Source of the DNA: Cloacibacterium normanense
Lineage (GTDB): Bacteria; Bacteroidota; Bacteroidia; Flavobacteriales; Weeksellaceae
Length of the DNA: 64,000 nucleotides
NCBI RefSeq assembly: GCF_002943105.1
Contig: NZ_PTPZ01000003.1
Span: 1-64,000 of the forward strand
Direction: 5' to 3'
This document shows positions 1 to 7,873 of the stretch, one piece after another. Within the stretch, counting starts at the first letter, position 1, and each line of letters opens with the position of its first letter. The notes under the pieces were generated by a model that was not told where the DNA came from, did no database searches, and saw nothing but the letters and a program-made list of their open reading frames with translations. The position numbers and the translations under genes were made by a program.

Positions 1-96
1 AGCTGTAATCTTTCTGTGTTCGCTTAATATAAAGCGGTTCTTGATGTTCTTTCATAACGATGTTTTTTTTGTGTATCGCTATTTCAGGACTAGACA
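1..96 (-). mobile_element. Possible right end of an IS3-type insertion sequence (partial, runs off window)
   Basis: A minus-strand reading frame opens with ATG at 55-53 and stays open to the window edge; its 18 visible residues are MKEHQEPLYIKRTQKDYS. From memory, the RTQKDYS stretch resembles the N-terminus of OrfA of IS3-family transposases in Bacteroidetes. Upstream of this start, the minus strand reads TGTCTAGTCCTGAAAT from position 96, a plausible IS end beginning with TG. Only 96 bases are visible, so the family and element length cannot be confirmed. It could be an unrelated gene start. Confidence 0.4.
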
Positions 97-110
97 AAAT
101 ATAAAATTAA

Positions 111-138
111 AAACTTCGGAACTATCTGAAGTTTTTTT
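111..138. terminator. Hairpin terminator left of mrp
   Basis: The arms AAACTTC (111-117) and GAAGTTT (128-134) enclose a 10-nt loop and are followed by a T-run. It points rightward but also has A residues on its left side. No right-pointing gene lies to its left inside the window, so it may belong to a gene displaced by the element at the left edge. Confidence 0.5.
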
Positions 139-206
139 ATTGTAAATCAATTCTATCAATTACCATTATTGTTATTTTTATTCATTCCAAATTAATTATT
201 TTTACG

Positions 207-214
207 TAAATTTG
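207..214 (+). promoter_or_regulatory. Promoter -7 box for mrp
   Basis: TAAATTTG matches the Bacteroidetes sigma factor -7 consensus TAnnTTTG. It lies 24 nt upstream of the mrp start codon. No clear -33 TTG was identified. Confidence 0.6.
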
Positions 215-238
215 TATCTCAAAAAATTTCAATAAATT

Positions 239-1342
239 ATGTTGACGAAAACCAGAGTTCAGGAGTTTCTGAAAGAAATAGAAGTTGATGATTTAGTACA
301 AAACTTCCAAGTAATGGGTGATGATGTGTACATTGATATGATTGCACATTCTCCAGCAATGCACGAAAAAAAGAAGCTAGAAGCAGCCATGAAGCAGGCT
401 TTTGCTACGGAATTTGGTGACCAAGTAGTGCTGAAACTCAAAATTACTTCACCTGAACCTTCGCAAGTTCAACAAAACCAAATTAAAGGAAAAGAAATTC
501 CAGGAATTCAAAATATTATCGCCATTGCTTCTGGTAAAGGTGGCGTAGGAAAATCTACGGTAACTGCAAACTTAGCCGTGACTTTACAAAAAATGGGATT
601 CTCTGTAGGTGTTCTAGATGCAGATATTTACGGACCATCTGTTCCTACCATGTTTGATACCGAAGCAGAAAAGCCAATTTCTGTAGAAGTTGAAGGTAAA
701 AATATGATGAAACCTATCGAAAATTACGGCGTGAAAATGCTTTCCATTGGTTATTTCTCTGGTGCGAATCAAGCAGTAGTGTGGAGAGGACCTATGGCAA
801 GTAAAGCATTGAACCAAATGCTTCGTGATGCAGCTTGGGGAAATCTAGATTTCTTATTGATTGACCTTCCTCCAGGAACTGGAGATATTCACCTTTCGAT
901 TATTCAAGAAGTTCCTGTAACGGGGGCTGTAATCGTTTCTACACCGCAACACGTAGCTTTAGCAGACGTGAAAAAAGGAATCGCTATGTTTACGATGGAA
1001 AGCATTAACATTCCAGTTTTAGGTTTAATTGAAAATATGGCGTATTTTACACCAGAAGAATTGCCAGAAAATAAATATTACATCTTCGGAAAACAAGGCG
1101 CTCAGTTTATGGCAGAAGATTTAGGAATTCCAGTTTTAGGTGAAATTCCTTTAATTCAAAGCATCAGAGAAGCGGGAGATGTTGGTAGACCAGTAGCATT
1201 GCAAGAAGGTTCTAAAATTGCAGAAATCTATAAAGAAACTGCTCAAAAAATGATAGAAAGTTTAGTGGAAAGAAATAAAAATCTACCACCAACTGAAGCG
1301 GTAAAAATCACAACAATGGCAGGTTGTTCGCCTAAGAAATAA
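239..1342 (+). CDS. mrp: Mrp/ApbC-family iron-sulfur carrier ATPase
   Basis: This 367-residue P-loop ATPase is predicted to carry or insert iron-sulfur clusters in the cytoplasm. Residues 1-75 form a MIP18-like N-terminal domain. The deviant Walker A motif GKGGVGKST (99-107) and DADIYGPSVP follow, then the Walker B region DLPPGTGD. The cluster-binding CxxC expected after ENMAYF is absent: the sequence reads TPEELPENKYYIFG there. The only cysteine is C363, near the C-terminus in MAGCSPKK. I recall the same replacement in other Bacteroidetes Mrp proteins. An Nfu-type scaffold follows 42 nt downstream, probably co-transcribed, which supports a shared Fe-S role. The ATG sits 24 nt after a promoter box. 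Confidence 0.92.
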   Translation: MLTKTRVQEFLKEIEVDDLVQNFQVMGDDVYIDMIAHSPAMHEKKKLEAAMKQAFATEFGDQVVLKLKITSPEPSQVQQNQIKGKEIPGIQNIIAIASGKGGVGKSTVTANLAVTLQKMGFSVGVLDADIYGPSVPTMFDTEAEKPISVEVEGKNMMKPIENYGVKMLSIGYFSGANQAVVWRGPMASKALNQMLRDAAWGNLDFLLIDLPPGTGDIHLSIIQEVPVTGAVIVSTPQHVALADVKKGIAMFTMESINIPVLGLIENMAYFTPEELPENKYYIFGKQGAQFMAEDLGIPVLGEIPLIQSIREAGDVGRPVALQEGSKIAEIYKETAQKMIESLVERNKNLPPTEAVKITTMAGCSPKK

Positions 1343-1384
1343 TTGGAGCAATTACAATTTTTGAATACAAATTTTGAATAAATT

Positions 1385-1636
1385 ATGAATAAAGATAAAC
1401 TCACTCACGAAGAAATAGTAACCAAAGTAATGGAAGCTTTGGAAAGTATTCGTCCGTTTCTAAATAATGATGGTGGTGATATAGAATTGGTAGATGTTAT
1501 TGACAATAGAGTAATGGTAAAACTGCAAGGAAATTGTTCTGGTTGTCCTATGAGTTTTTCTACCATGAAACTAGGTGTAGAAAATACCATCAAACAATTT
1601 GTACCAAGCATCAAAGAAGTGGTGAGTGTAGACTAA
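1385..1636 (+). CDS. NifU-like C-terminal domain (Nfu) Fe-S scaffold protein
   Basis: This 83-residue protein is a stand-alone NifU C-terminal domain. The cluster-ligating CxxC is visible as CSGCPMS near residue 57, preceded by the family signature LNNDGGDIELV. Such proteins dimerise through one 4Fe-4S cluster and pass it to apo-proteins. It follows mrp by 42 nt with no terminator between, and a strong terminator closes the pair, so the two probably form one Fe-S maturation transcript. Confidence 0.92.
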   Translation: MNKDKLTHEEIVTKVMEALESIRPFLNNDGGDIELVDVIDNRVMVKLQGNCSGCPMSFSTMKLGVENTIKQFVPSIKEVVSVD

Positions 1637-1662
1637 TCTTTTTTACAATAAAAATAAACGAA

Positions 1663-1686
1663 GGCTGCAATTTTGCAGCCTTTTGT
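1663..1686 (+). terminator. Terminator of mrp-nfu
   Basis: Perfect 8-bp stem GGCTGCAA (1663-1670) / TTGCAGCC (1673-1680) followed by TTTTG. It lies in the convergent gap with the acyl-CoA synthetase and may act in both directions. Confidence 0.85.
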
Positions 1687-1702
1687 TATTGAATATTTCG
1701 AT

Positions 1703-3328
1703 TTATTTTTTGCCTAAACCGAGTTCTTTAATTGCCATTTCGCGCATTTCTACTTTTCTTACTTTCCCCGAAATCGTCATTGGGAATTCTTGTACGAATT
1801 TCCAGTATTTGGGAACTTTATAATGGGCAATTTGTCCTTTGCAGAAGTTGACAAGTTCTTCTTCGGTTAAAGAAAATCCTTCTCTTACTTTAATCCAAGC
1901 CATTACTTCCTCCCCGAATTTTTCACTCGGAACGCCAATAACTTGAGCGTCTAAAACATTAGGATATTGATATAAAAAATCTTCAATTTCTTTAGGAGAA
2001 ATGTTTTCCCCTCCTCTGATAATCAAGTCTTTAATTCTTCCAGAAATATGAATGTAGCCTTCTTCGTCCATCATGGCAAGATCGCCAGTATGCATCCATC
2101 TTGCGCTATCTAAAACTTGATTGGTTGCTTCTGGATTATCCCAATATTTCAACATTACAGAGTAACCTCTGGTACAGAGTTCTCCATTTTCGCCTCTGTT
2201 CACTATTTTACCGGTTTCTGGATTGATAATTTTAATTTCTAAGTGGTCATGAATGGTTCCTACTGAGTGAATTTGTTTTTCAAAAGGAGTTCCAATTTTA
2301 GTCTGGGTAGAAACTGGCGAAGTCTCCGTCATTCCATAGCAAATGGTCACTTCTTTCATGTTCATTTGGTTTTCTACTCTTTTCATGACTTCTGGCGGAC
2401 AAACTGCTCCTGCCATCACGCCCGTTCTAAGGCTTGAAAGATCATATTTTTTTAAGTCCAGTTCATGCAAAGTAGCGATAAACATCGTAGGAACGCCATA
2501 AAGGGATGTGCATTTTTCTTTTTCTACCACTTCTAGCGTAAGTTTTGGGTCAAAACTATCATTAGGAATCACCATTGTAGAACCGTGAGCGGTACAACAT
2601 AAATTTCCAATCACCATTCCGAAGCAATGATAAAAAGGAACAGGAATACAAACTCGGTCTTTTTCGGTATAATGAAGTCTTATGCCAATGAAATATCCAT
2701 TATTTAAAATATTATGATGAGATAACGTAACTCCTTTTGGGAAACCTGTAGTCCCAGAAGTATATTGAATATTTACAGGGTCGTCAAACTGAATTTGACT
2801 TTCATAATTTTGAAGTTCTTCATCAGAAATATGAGCCGCTCCTTTTAGAAAATCATCCCAGTTTTCATCAAAAAATACTTCATCTAGTAGCGTAGAGGTA
2901 AATTCTCGAGCATCGTCTACCATTTTTTTATAATTGCTGGTTTTGAAACTCAAGGAAGCAAAAATATATTTGATTTGAGATTGATTTAATACAAAAATAA
3001 GCTCACTGGTTCTGTAAGCAGGATTAATATTAACCAAAATCACCCCAATTCTGGCAGTTGCATATTGTAATAAAACCCATTCATAACGATTGGGAGACCA
3101 AATTCCAACTCTATCACCTGGTTTTGCACCTAGATGTAGAATCGCTTTGGCAACTTGCGAAGTTTGCTCGTAAAATTCTTCGTAGGTAGCTCGATAATTT
3201 TGATGTGAACAAATCAGAGCATCATTTTTAGGAAATTTATTTACTGTTTTCTTTAGATTTTCGCCAATAGTTTCTCCTAAAAGTGGAATAGAAGAATCGC
3301 CGTGAACATAGGATAATTGAGTATTCAT
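1703..3328 (-). CDS. AMP-binding acyl-CoA synthetase
   Basis: This 541-residue ANL-superfamily enzyme should activate a carboxylic acid with ATP and ligate it to CoA. The AMP-binding motif YTSGTTGFPKGV is at 189-200. The later motifs include CYGMTETSPVS, the adenylate-binding HTGDLAMMDEEGY, and the hinge GRIKDLIIRGGENISPKEIE. The C-terminal domain carries the expected catalytic lysine in ISGKVRK. Length and motif set fit medium- or long-chain fatty acid ligases (FadD-like). The substrate cannot be read from sequence. It is a single-gene unit, separated from ppx by a terminator. Confidence 0.9.
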   Translation of the reverse strand: MNTQLSYVHGDSSIPLLGETIGENLKKTVNKFPKNDALICSHQNYRATYEEFYEQTSQVAKAILHLGAKPGDRVGIWSPNRYEWVLLQYATARIGVILVNINPAYRTSELIFVLNQSQIKYIFASLSFKTSNYKKMVDDAREFTSTLLDEVFFDENWDDFLKGAAHISDEELQNYESQIQFDDPVNIQYTSGTTGFPKGVTLSHHNILNNGYFIGIRLHYTEKDRVCIPVPFYHCFGMVIGNLCCTAHGSTMVIPNDSFDPKLTLEVVEKEKCTSLYGVPTMFIATLHELDLKKYDLSSLRTGVMAGAVCPPEVMKRVENQMNMKEVTICYGMTETSPVSTQTKIGTPFEKQIHSVGTIHDHLEIKIINPETGKIVNRGENGELCTRGYSVMLKYWDNPEATNQVLDSARWMHTGDLAMMDEEGYIHISGRIKDLIIRGGENISPKEIEDFLYQYPNVLDAQVIGVPSEKFGEEVMAWIKVREGFSLTEEELVNFCKGQIAHYKVPKYWKFVQEFPMTISGKVRKVEMREMAIKELGLGKK

Positions 3329-3345
3329 TCTTTATATTTTTGTAA

Positions 3346-3373
3346 GAAAAAAAACCTTTCTTTTCAGAAAGGT
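3346..3373 (-). terminator. Terminator of sixA-ppx
   Basis: On the minus strand ACCTTTC (3373-3367) pairs with GAAAGGT (3360-3354) and is followed by eight T residues. It ends the ppx transcript just before the acyl-CoA synthetase start. Confidence 0.8.
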
Positions 3374-3438
3374 AGAATAAAGGTATAAAGAATTCTTAAA
3401 TGATTTTTGAAATGTATATTAATTTAGCAAAATTATAA

Positions 3439-4323
3439 CTATTTCTTTTTCACTTTATCATAAATACTGTGAATTAATCCATCTGCAACAGAAATTTTAG
3501 GAACGAAAATTTGTGAAATTTCTGCCCAACCTAGTACTTTATTGAAAATCTCTAGCGCTGGAACAATTACATCTGCTCTGTCTTCTCTCAAATTATGTTT
3601 CAGCATTCTTTCTTCTACGGTAAGTTCTTTTAAATCTTTATAAAAAGTTTTGAGCATGTTTGCAGACATTGGTTTTCCGTCTTTGGTTTTGCTCATGCTA
3701 AAAATTTTATTGATATTACCGCCAGAACCAATCGCAACCATAGGTTTTTTGCTCACAATTTTGGTTTTGATTTGGGTTTTCATTTCTTCCCAGTTTTCTT
3801 TGGTTACCAAATTATTGAGTAATCTAATCGTACCAATATTGAAAGAATGTTCGTATTTCATTTTGCCATTTTCGTAGTATGTCAATTCTGTAGAACCACC
3901 ACCAACATCAATGTATAAATATCCAAAATTTTTGTCAAGTCCTTCTGCTACGTGATTTTCGTAGATAAGCGTAGCTTCTTCATCGCCAGAAATAATTTCA
4001 ATCTGTATTCCTGATTCCTTTTTGACCAAATCTATAATTTCTTTGCCATTTTTAGCATCTCTCATCGCACTGGTAGCACAAGCTCGGTAATGTTCTACAC
4101 CATAAATTTCCATCAATTGAGAGAAAACTTTCATAGATTTAATGACCATTTCCTTTCTTTCTTTGCCAATTTCGCCAGTGGTAAAAACGTCTATTCCCAA
4201 TCTAAAAGGAATTCTCAGAAGATTCAGTTTTACGAATTCTGGCTTTCCTTTTTTAGGTTCTTTTACTTCATTGATGAGCAATCTTGCTGCATTACTCCCG
4301 ATGTCTATTGCTGCAATTTTCAT
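3439..4323 (-). CDS. ppx: Ppx/GppA-family exopolyphosphatase
   Basis: This is a 294-residue ASKHA-fold phosphatase that would cleave terminal phosphate from polyphosphate, or possibly from pppGpp. The phosphate-1 loop DIGSNAARLLI is at 6-16, CATSAMRDAKNG is near residue 62, and the phosphate-2 loop DVGGGSTEL follows. It is short compared with the roughly 500-residue E. coli Ppx and lacks its C-terminal HD-type region, as is common for GppA/Ppx proteins of about 300 residues. It starts 3 nt after the sixA stop codon, so the two genes form an operon. Confidence 0.88.
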   Translation of the reverse strand: MKIAAIDIGSNAARLLINEVKEPKKGKPEFVKLNLLRIPFRLGIDVFTTGEIGKERKEMVIKSMKVFSQLMEIYGVEHYRACATSAMRDAKNGKEIIDLVKKESGIQIEIISGDEEATLIYENHVAEGLDKNFGYLYIDVGGGSTELTYYENGKMKYEHSFNIGTIRLLNNLVTKENWEEMKTQIKTKIVSKKPMVAIGSGGNINKIFSMSKTKDGKPMSANMLKTFYKDLKELTVEERMLKHNLREDRADVIVPALEIFNKVLGWAEISQIFVPKISVADGLIHSIYDKVKKK

Positions 4324-4326
4324 GTT

Positions 4327-4809
4327 TTATATTTCTTTTGGCTTGTGGAAGAATAAGAAATTTTTCTCTGCGTTTTTAAACTCTTTCCAACTTTCGGCAG
4401 AAATTTTAAAAGCTACCACAGAACAAGTTGGCATGTTTTCTATATTTTCATTGGTTAGAGAATTAGCAAAATAGGTAATCCCGTTATTATGAGAAAAAAT
4501 GGCAACATGATCTAAAGAATCGTTCAGATGTTCTATCACTTCTAAAAATTCTGTAGGCGAAGCATTGTATAATTCTTCTATTTTTTGAATGTTTTTATTT
4601 TCGAACACTTCGGCGAAATATCTGCAAGTAGTCAATGCTCTTTTTGCAGGACTGGTCACAAATGCATCTATGTTTACAGAAATTTCTTTGAGGAATTTCG
4701 CCATTTTAGGGGCATCTTTGTGTCCGCGCTCATTCAGTGGTCGGTCAAAATCATCTACGTTTGTTGGACAATCACTTTTGGCATGTCTTATTAAAAGAAG
4801 TGTTTTCAT
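4327..4809 (-). CDS. sixA: SixA-type histidine phosphatase
   Basis: This 160-residue histidine phosphatase superfamily member has the catalytic LIRHAKS at 6-12, RPLNERGHKDA, and TSPAKRALTT. These features fit the SixA phosphohistidine phosphatase branch. It is translationally close to ppx, with a 3-nt gap. It is divergent from ruvX, sharing an 81-nt intergenic region. The actual substrate is not evident; small-molecule phosphatase activity is possible. Confidence 0.82.
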   Translation of the reverse strand: MKTLLLIRHAKSDCPTNVDDFDRPLNERGHKDAPKMAKFLKEISVNIDAFVTSPAKRALTTCRYFAEVFENKNIQKIEELYNASPTEFLEVIEHLNDSLDHVAIFSHNNGITYFANSLTNENIENMPTCSVVAFKISAESWKEFKNAEKNFLFFHKPKEI

Positions 4810-4876
4810 AGGGTAGAAAAGTTTCTGAGTTTAAAATTAGCAAAAATTTGAATTTCTACAAGCTGAAAAATTTTAG

Positions 4877-4884
4877 TAAATTTG
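4877..4884 (+). promoter_or_regulatory. Promoter -7 box for ruvX, 6 nt before the ATG
   Basis: TAAATTTG lies only 6 nt upstream of the ATG at 4891. With a start site 5-7 nt downstream of the box, the mRNA would be leaderless. The TTG of the box (4882) is in frame with ruvX but lies inside the promoter, so it is not the translation start. Confidence 0.65.
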
Positions 4885-4890
4885 CAAACT

Positions 4891-5307
4891 ATGAGTCAAG
4901 TAGTTGCTATTGATTACGGAAAAGTGCGTTGCGGAATTGCAGTTACAGATGATATGCAGTTGATTGCTAGCGCATTAACTACTGTAGAAACCAAAAATAT
5001 ATTTTCTTTTTTAGAAAAATATTTTTCAGAAAATAAAGTTGAAACTTTGGTAATAGGTTTACCTACTGATTTGAAGGGGAATTTATCAGAAATAGAGACG
5101 GATATTTTAAAATTTATAGAAAAAGTGAAAGAACTTTTTCCCGAAGTAGAAATTCATCGGTTTGATGAACGTTTTACCTCAAAAATGGCTTCGTTTTTTA
5201 TCTCTCAAAGTGGGAAAAATAAAAAACAGAGACAAGAAAAAGCGCTTATTGATAAAGTGAGTGCTACCATAATTTTACAGAATTTTTTAGAACAAAAACA
5301 AAGATGA
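4891..5307 (+). CDS. ruvX: RuvX/YqgF pre-16S rRNA nuclease
   Basis: This 138-residue RNase H-fold nuclease processes the 5' end of 16S rRNA in E. coli and was once annotated as a Holliday junction resolvase. Visible motifs are AIDYGKVRCGIAVTD with the first catalytic aspartate, VIGLPTDLKGN, FDERFTS, and KALIDKVSA carrying the last aspartate. I chose the ATG at 4891 because the upstream in-frame TTG at 4882 lies inside the promoter box. The stop codon overlaps the def start as ATGA, indicating translational coupling. Confidence 0.9.
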   Translation: MSQVVAIDYGKVRCGIAVTDDMQLIASALTTVETKNIFSFLEKYFSENKVETLVIGLPTDLKGNLSEIETDILKFIEKVKELFPEVEIHRFDERFTSKMASFFISQSGKNKKQRQEKALIDKVSATIILQNFLEQKQR

Positions 5308-5876
5308 TTTTACCAATCAGAGCATACGGAGACACAGTTTTAAGAAAAAAAGCCCATGATATTTCGCCAGATTATCCTGAGCTTAAAGAACTTATAGACA
5401 ATATGTTCGAAACCATGAACGCAGCACATGGAATAGGTCTTGCTGCGCCTCAAATTGGCTTAGACATTCGTCTTTTCATCGTAGATGTAACTCCATTAGC
5501 TGATGATGAAGATTATGAAGATATTGCAGATGAATTGAAAGATTTCAAAAAAGTGTTCATCAACGCTAGAATTTTAGAAGAAAGCGGTAATGAATGGAAA
5601 TTTAATGAAGGTTGTCTTTCAATTCCAGATGTGAGAGAAGATGTAAGCAGAAAAGAAACGATTTTGATAGAATATTTTGACGAAAATTTCGTTAAACATA
5701 CCGAAACTTTCTCAGACATTAGAGCCAGAGTAATTCAGCATGAGTATGACCATATTGAAGGCATACTTTTTACGGATAAACTCAGTCCATTAAAGAAAAA
5801 GATAATCAAAGGAAAATTAACTAAAATTACTTCAGGAGATATTCACGTAGGATATAAAATGAGATTTCCGAAGTAA
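5304..5876 (+). CDS. def: Peptide deformylase
   Basis: This 190-residue metalloenzyme removes the formyl group from nascent N-terminal methionine. All three diagnostic motifs are present: GIGLAAPQ (43-50), EGCLSIP with the metal-binding cysteine, and QHEYDHIEG with the HExxH-type metal site. It overlaps ruvX by 4 nt and is followed after 82 nt by the DUF5606 gene. An acidic insertion (ADDEDYEDIADELKD, near 70-85) is longer than in E. coli Def and resembles Bacteroidetes type enzymes. Confidence 0.95.
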   Translation: MILPIRAYGDTVLRKKAHDISPDYPELKELIDNMFETMNAAHGIGLAAPQIGLDIRLFIVDVTPLADDEDYEDIADELKDFKKVFINARILEESGNEWKFNEGCLSIPDVREDVSRKETILIEYFDENFVKHTETFSDIRARVIQHEYDHIEGILFTDKLSPLKKKIIKGKLTKITSGDIHVGYKMRFPK

Positions 5877-5958
5877 CAAATATCTCAAGTTCGAGACTTA
5901 TTGAATCAGCAAAAAATCTTGAACACAACTCTATTGAACTTAAAAAAATAAAAATAAA

Positions 5959-6525
5959 ATGCAGTTAGAAAAAATAATTTCGATTTCTGGGAAACCAGGT
6001 TTGTTTACCCTAGTAACGCAATTAAGATCAGGTTTTATCGTAGAAGATATTTCTACAGGAAAAAAAGCAAGCATTTCTAATACTTCTCAAGTAAGTTTAT
6101 TAGACAATATTGCGATTTATACTTTTGACCAAGAAGTTCCACTTTTTGAAGTAATGAAAAACATTGCTGAAAAATTTGACTATAAAGAAGCCATTAATCA
6201 CAAATCTTCTGATAATGAACTAAAATCTTTCATGTCTTCAGTTTTACCAAACTATGACGTAGATAGAGTTTATGGTTCAGATATCAAGAAATTGGTACAA
6301 TGGTATAACTTATTACAAAAAGCAGGATATATTAAGCCAGAAGCTTTTGTAAAAGCAGAAGAACCAGCAGTAGAAGACGCTGAAATAGTAGAAGAAAAAT
6401 CTGTAGAAAAGAAAGCAGCAGCTAAAAAAGCGGCTCCAAAAGCAGAAAAACCTGCTGCGCCAAAAGCGAAAGCATCTACATCTGCTAAAACTACCGTAAA
6501 ATCTACACAAAGAAAACAAGGATAA
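5959..6525 (+). CDS. DUF5606-domain protein with Ala/Lys-rich tail
   Basis: The protein has 188 residues. Residues 1-130 match my memory of DUF5606, a Bacteroidetes-specific domain of unknown function, starting MQLEKIISISGKPGLF. Residues 131-188 are low-complexity: first acidic, then a repetitive Ala-Lys-Pro tail ending QRKQG, which is likely disordered and could bind nucleic acid. No signal peptide or membrane segment is seen. It follows def in the same direction, and a terminator lies 38 nt after its stop. Function is unknown; proximity to ruvX and def hints at a translation-related role. Confidence 0.8.
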   Translation: MQLEKIISISGKPGLFTLVTQLRSGFIVEDISTGKKASISNTSQVSLLDNIAIYTFDQEVPLFEVMKNIAEKFDYKEAINHKSSDNELKSFMSSVLPNYDVDRVYGSDIKKLVQWYNLLQKAGYIKPEAFVKAEEPAVEDAEIVEEKSVEKKAAAKKAAPKAEKPAAPKAKASTSAKTTVKSTQRKQG

Positions 6526-6560
6526 TCTCACTTTTTGCTTTTAGCAATAAGTAATTTGCA

Positions 6561-6568
6561 TAGCTTTG
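6561..6568 (+). promoter_or_regulatory. Possible promoter -7 box for mazG
   Basis: TAGCTTTG fits TAnnTTTG, but it overlaps the 5' arm of the terminator hairpin that follows. If it is used, the mazG transcript would start inside the hairpin and so escape termination. Confidence 0.3.
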
Positions 6569-6600
6569 TCAAAGTTCCGAACTTTGACAAAGTTTTTTTT
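6564..6600 (+). terminator. Strong terminator after the DUF5606 gene
   Basis: Perfect 13-bp stem CTTTGTCAAAGTT (6564-6576) / AACTTTGACAAAG (6580-6592) with a 3-nt loop and eight T residues. It separates ruvX-def-DUF5606 from mazG. Confidence 0.9.
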
Positions 6601-6627
6601 ATCACATAATCACATCCACACATCATC

Positions 6628-7395
6628 ATGAATTCCAAAGAACAAAAACTAGAAGCTTTCTCTAAATTACTCGATATTATGGACGATTTGAGAGAAAAAT
6701 GTCCTTGGGATAAAAAGCAAGATTTGCAATCTTTGAGACATTTGACGCTAGAAGAAGTCTACGAACTTTCTGATGCTTTGCTCGAAGAAAATCTCACCGA
6801 AATTAAGAAAGAACTAGGCGATGTTTTGTTGCATTTGGTTTTTTATGCTAAAATTGGTTCCGAAAAGCAGAGTTTTGATATTGCAGATGTGATTAATTCA
6901 CTTAACGAGAAACTCATTTTCCGTCATCCTCACATTTATGGAAATGTAGAAGTGAAAGACGAAGAAGAAGTGAAACAAAATTGGGAAAAACTGAAGCTGA
7001 AAGAAGGAAACAAGTCTATTTTAGCAGGAGTTCCGAAAAGTTTGCCACCGATTATTAAAGCATACAGAATTCAGGAAAAAGTAAAAGGAATCGGTTTTGA
7101 ATTTGCTTCTGCCGAAGATGCTTGGAAAAAAGTAGATGAAGAACTTGCCGAATTTCACGCCGAAACCAATCCCGAAAAAAAGGAACAAGAATTAGGAGAT
7201 ATTTTCTTTTCGCTGATTAATTATGCTAGAATTTCTGGGCTTAATGCTGATTCTGCTCTGGAACGAACCAATCTAAAGTTCATCAAACGTTTCCAAACGT
7301 TAGAAAAATTGGCTTTAGAAAAGAATCTTAACCTTGCAGAAATGTCTTTAGAAGAAATGGATATTCTTTGGGAAGAAGCTAAGAAAACGGTTTAA
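6628..7395 (+). CDS. mazG: Nucleoside triphosphate pyrophosphohydrolase MazG
   Basis: This 255-residue protein has two tandem MazG domains. It hydrolyses NTPs and dNTPs to monophosphates and is thought to sanitise the nucleotide pool. The N-terminal domain starts at CPWDKKQDLQSLRHLTLEEVYE and includes ELGDVLLHLVF. The second includes WKKVDEELAEF and ELGDIFFSLINYAR, the EExxE plus D metal sites. Length matches E. coli MazG (about 263). The stop codon directly abuts that of the convergent DUF202 gene, with no spacer. Confidence 0.92.
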   Translation: MNSKEQKLEAFSKLLDIMDDLREKCPWDKKQDLQSLRHLTLEEVYELSDALLEENLTEIKKELGDVLLHLVFYAKIGSEKQSFDIADVINSLNEKLIFRHPHIYGNVEVKDEEEVKQNWEKLKLKEGNKSILAGVPKSLPPIIKAYRIQEKVKGIGFEFASAEDAWKKVDEELAEFHAETNPEKKEQELGDIFFSLINYARISGLNADSALERTNLKFIKRFQTLEKLALEKNLNLAEMSLEEMDILWEEAKKTV

Positions 7396-7794
7396 TTATT
7401 TCGCATAAGATTCTACGCTGGTAATCAAATACCAAATGAGAATTAAGGTGAAAACAATTAATATAATGGTTGAAAGCCCGATTAAAAAAGAATTGTTTTT
7501 AAATGTATCTTCATTAATCTGTTTTTCAGTTTTTTTATAACGGAAGTATCCAAAAATGGAAATTATAAGTCCAAAAACGACCAGTAAAATCCCAATTTCT
7601 GCTGAATAACCTTTGCTATGAATGATGTTTTGGTTTCCAAATATCAATGAAAATTGTTTCAAAAAAAGAGAGAATTTTACCACTACAAAACCGAACGCCA
7701 TTACTCCAATTCCCGTTCTTAACCATGCTAAATAAGTTCTTTCATTAGCAAGATGGTCATTAAGGTTTTTAGGTTTATCGGGTTGCATAACCAA
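7396..7794 (-). CDS. DUF202 (YidH-like) inner membrane protein
   Basis: The protein has 132 residues and three predicted membrane segments, near 32-55, 70-90 and 105-125. The DUF202 signature NERTYLAWLRTGIGVMAFGFVV is at the start of the first. Function is unknown in general. A second in-frame ATG at 7788 is an equally good start. It is convergent with mazG and separated from the CocE hydrolase by a terminator. Confidence 0.82.
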   Translation of the reverse strand: MVMQPDKPKNLNDHLANERTYLAWLRTGIGVMAFGFVVVKFSLFLKQFSLIFGNQNIIHSKGYSAEIGILLVVFGLIISIFGYFRYKKTEKQINEDTFKNNSFLIGLSTIILIVFTLILIWYLITSVESYAK

Positions 7795-7836
7795 TTTTTC
7801 TTGACAAGTTAGCGATTATTTTTGATTGAAAATAAA

Positions 7837-7860
7837 TTGGCAGAAGATTTCTTCTGCCAA
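7837..7860 (-). terminator. Terminator of the CocE-type hydrolase gene
   Basis: TTGGCAGAAG (7837-7846) and CTTCTGCCAA (7851-7860) form a perfect 10-bp stem with a 4-nt loop. On the minus strand it is followed by TTTATTTTC. Confidence 0.8.
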
Positions 7861-7873
7861 TTCTACATTTTTC

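Noticed and set aside
6313-6531. 72-codon minus-strand frame opposite the Ala/Lys-rich tail of the DUF5606 protein
   Set aside because: It is a shadow of a repetitive coding stretch and has a low-complexity Cys/Phe/Arg-rich composition.
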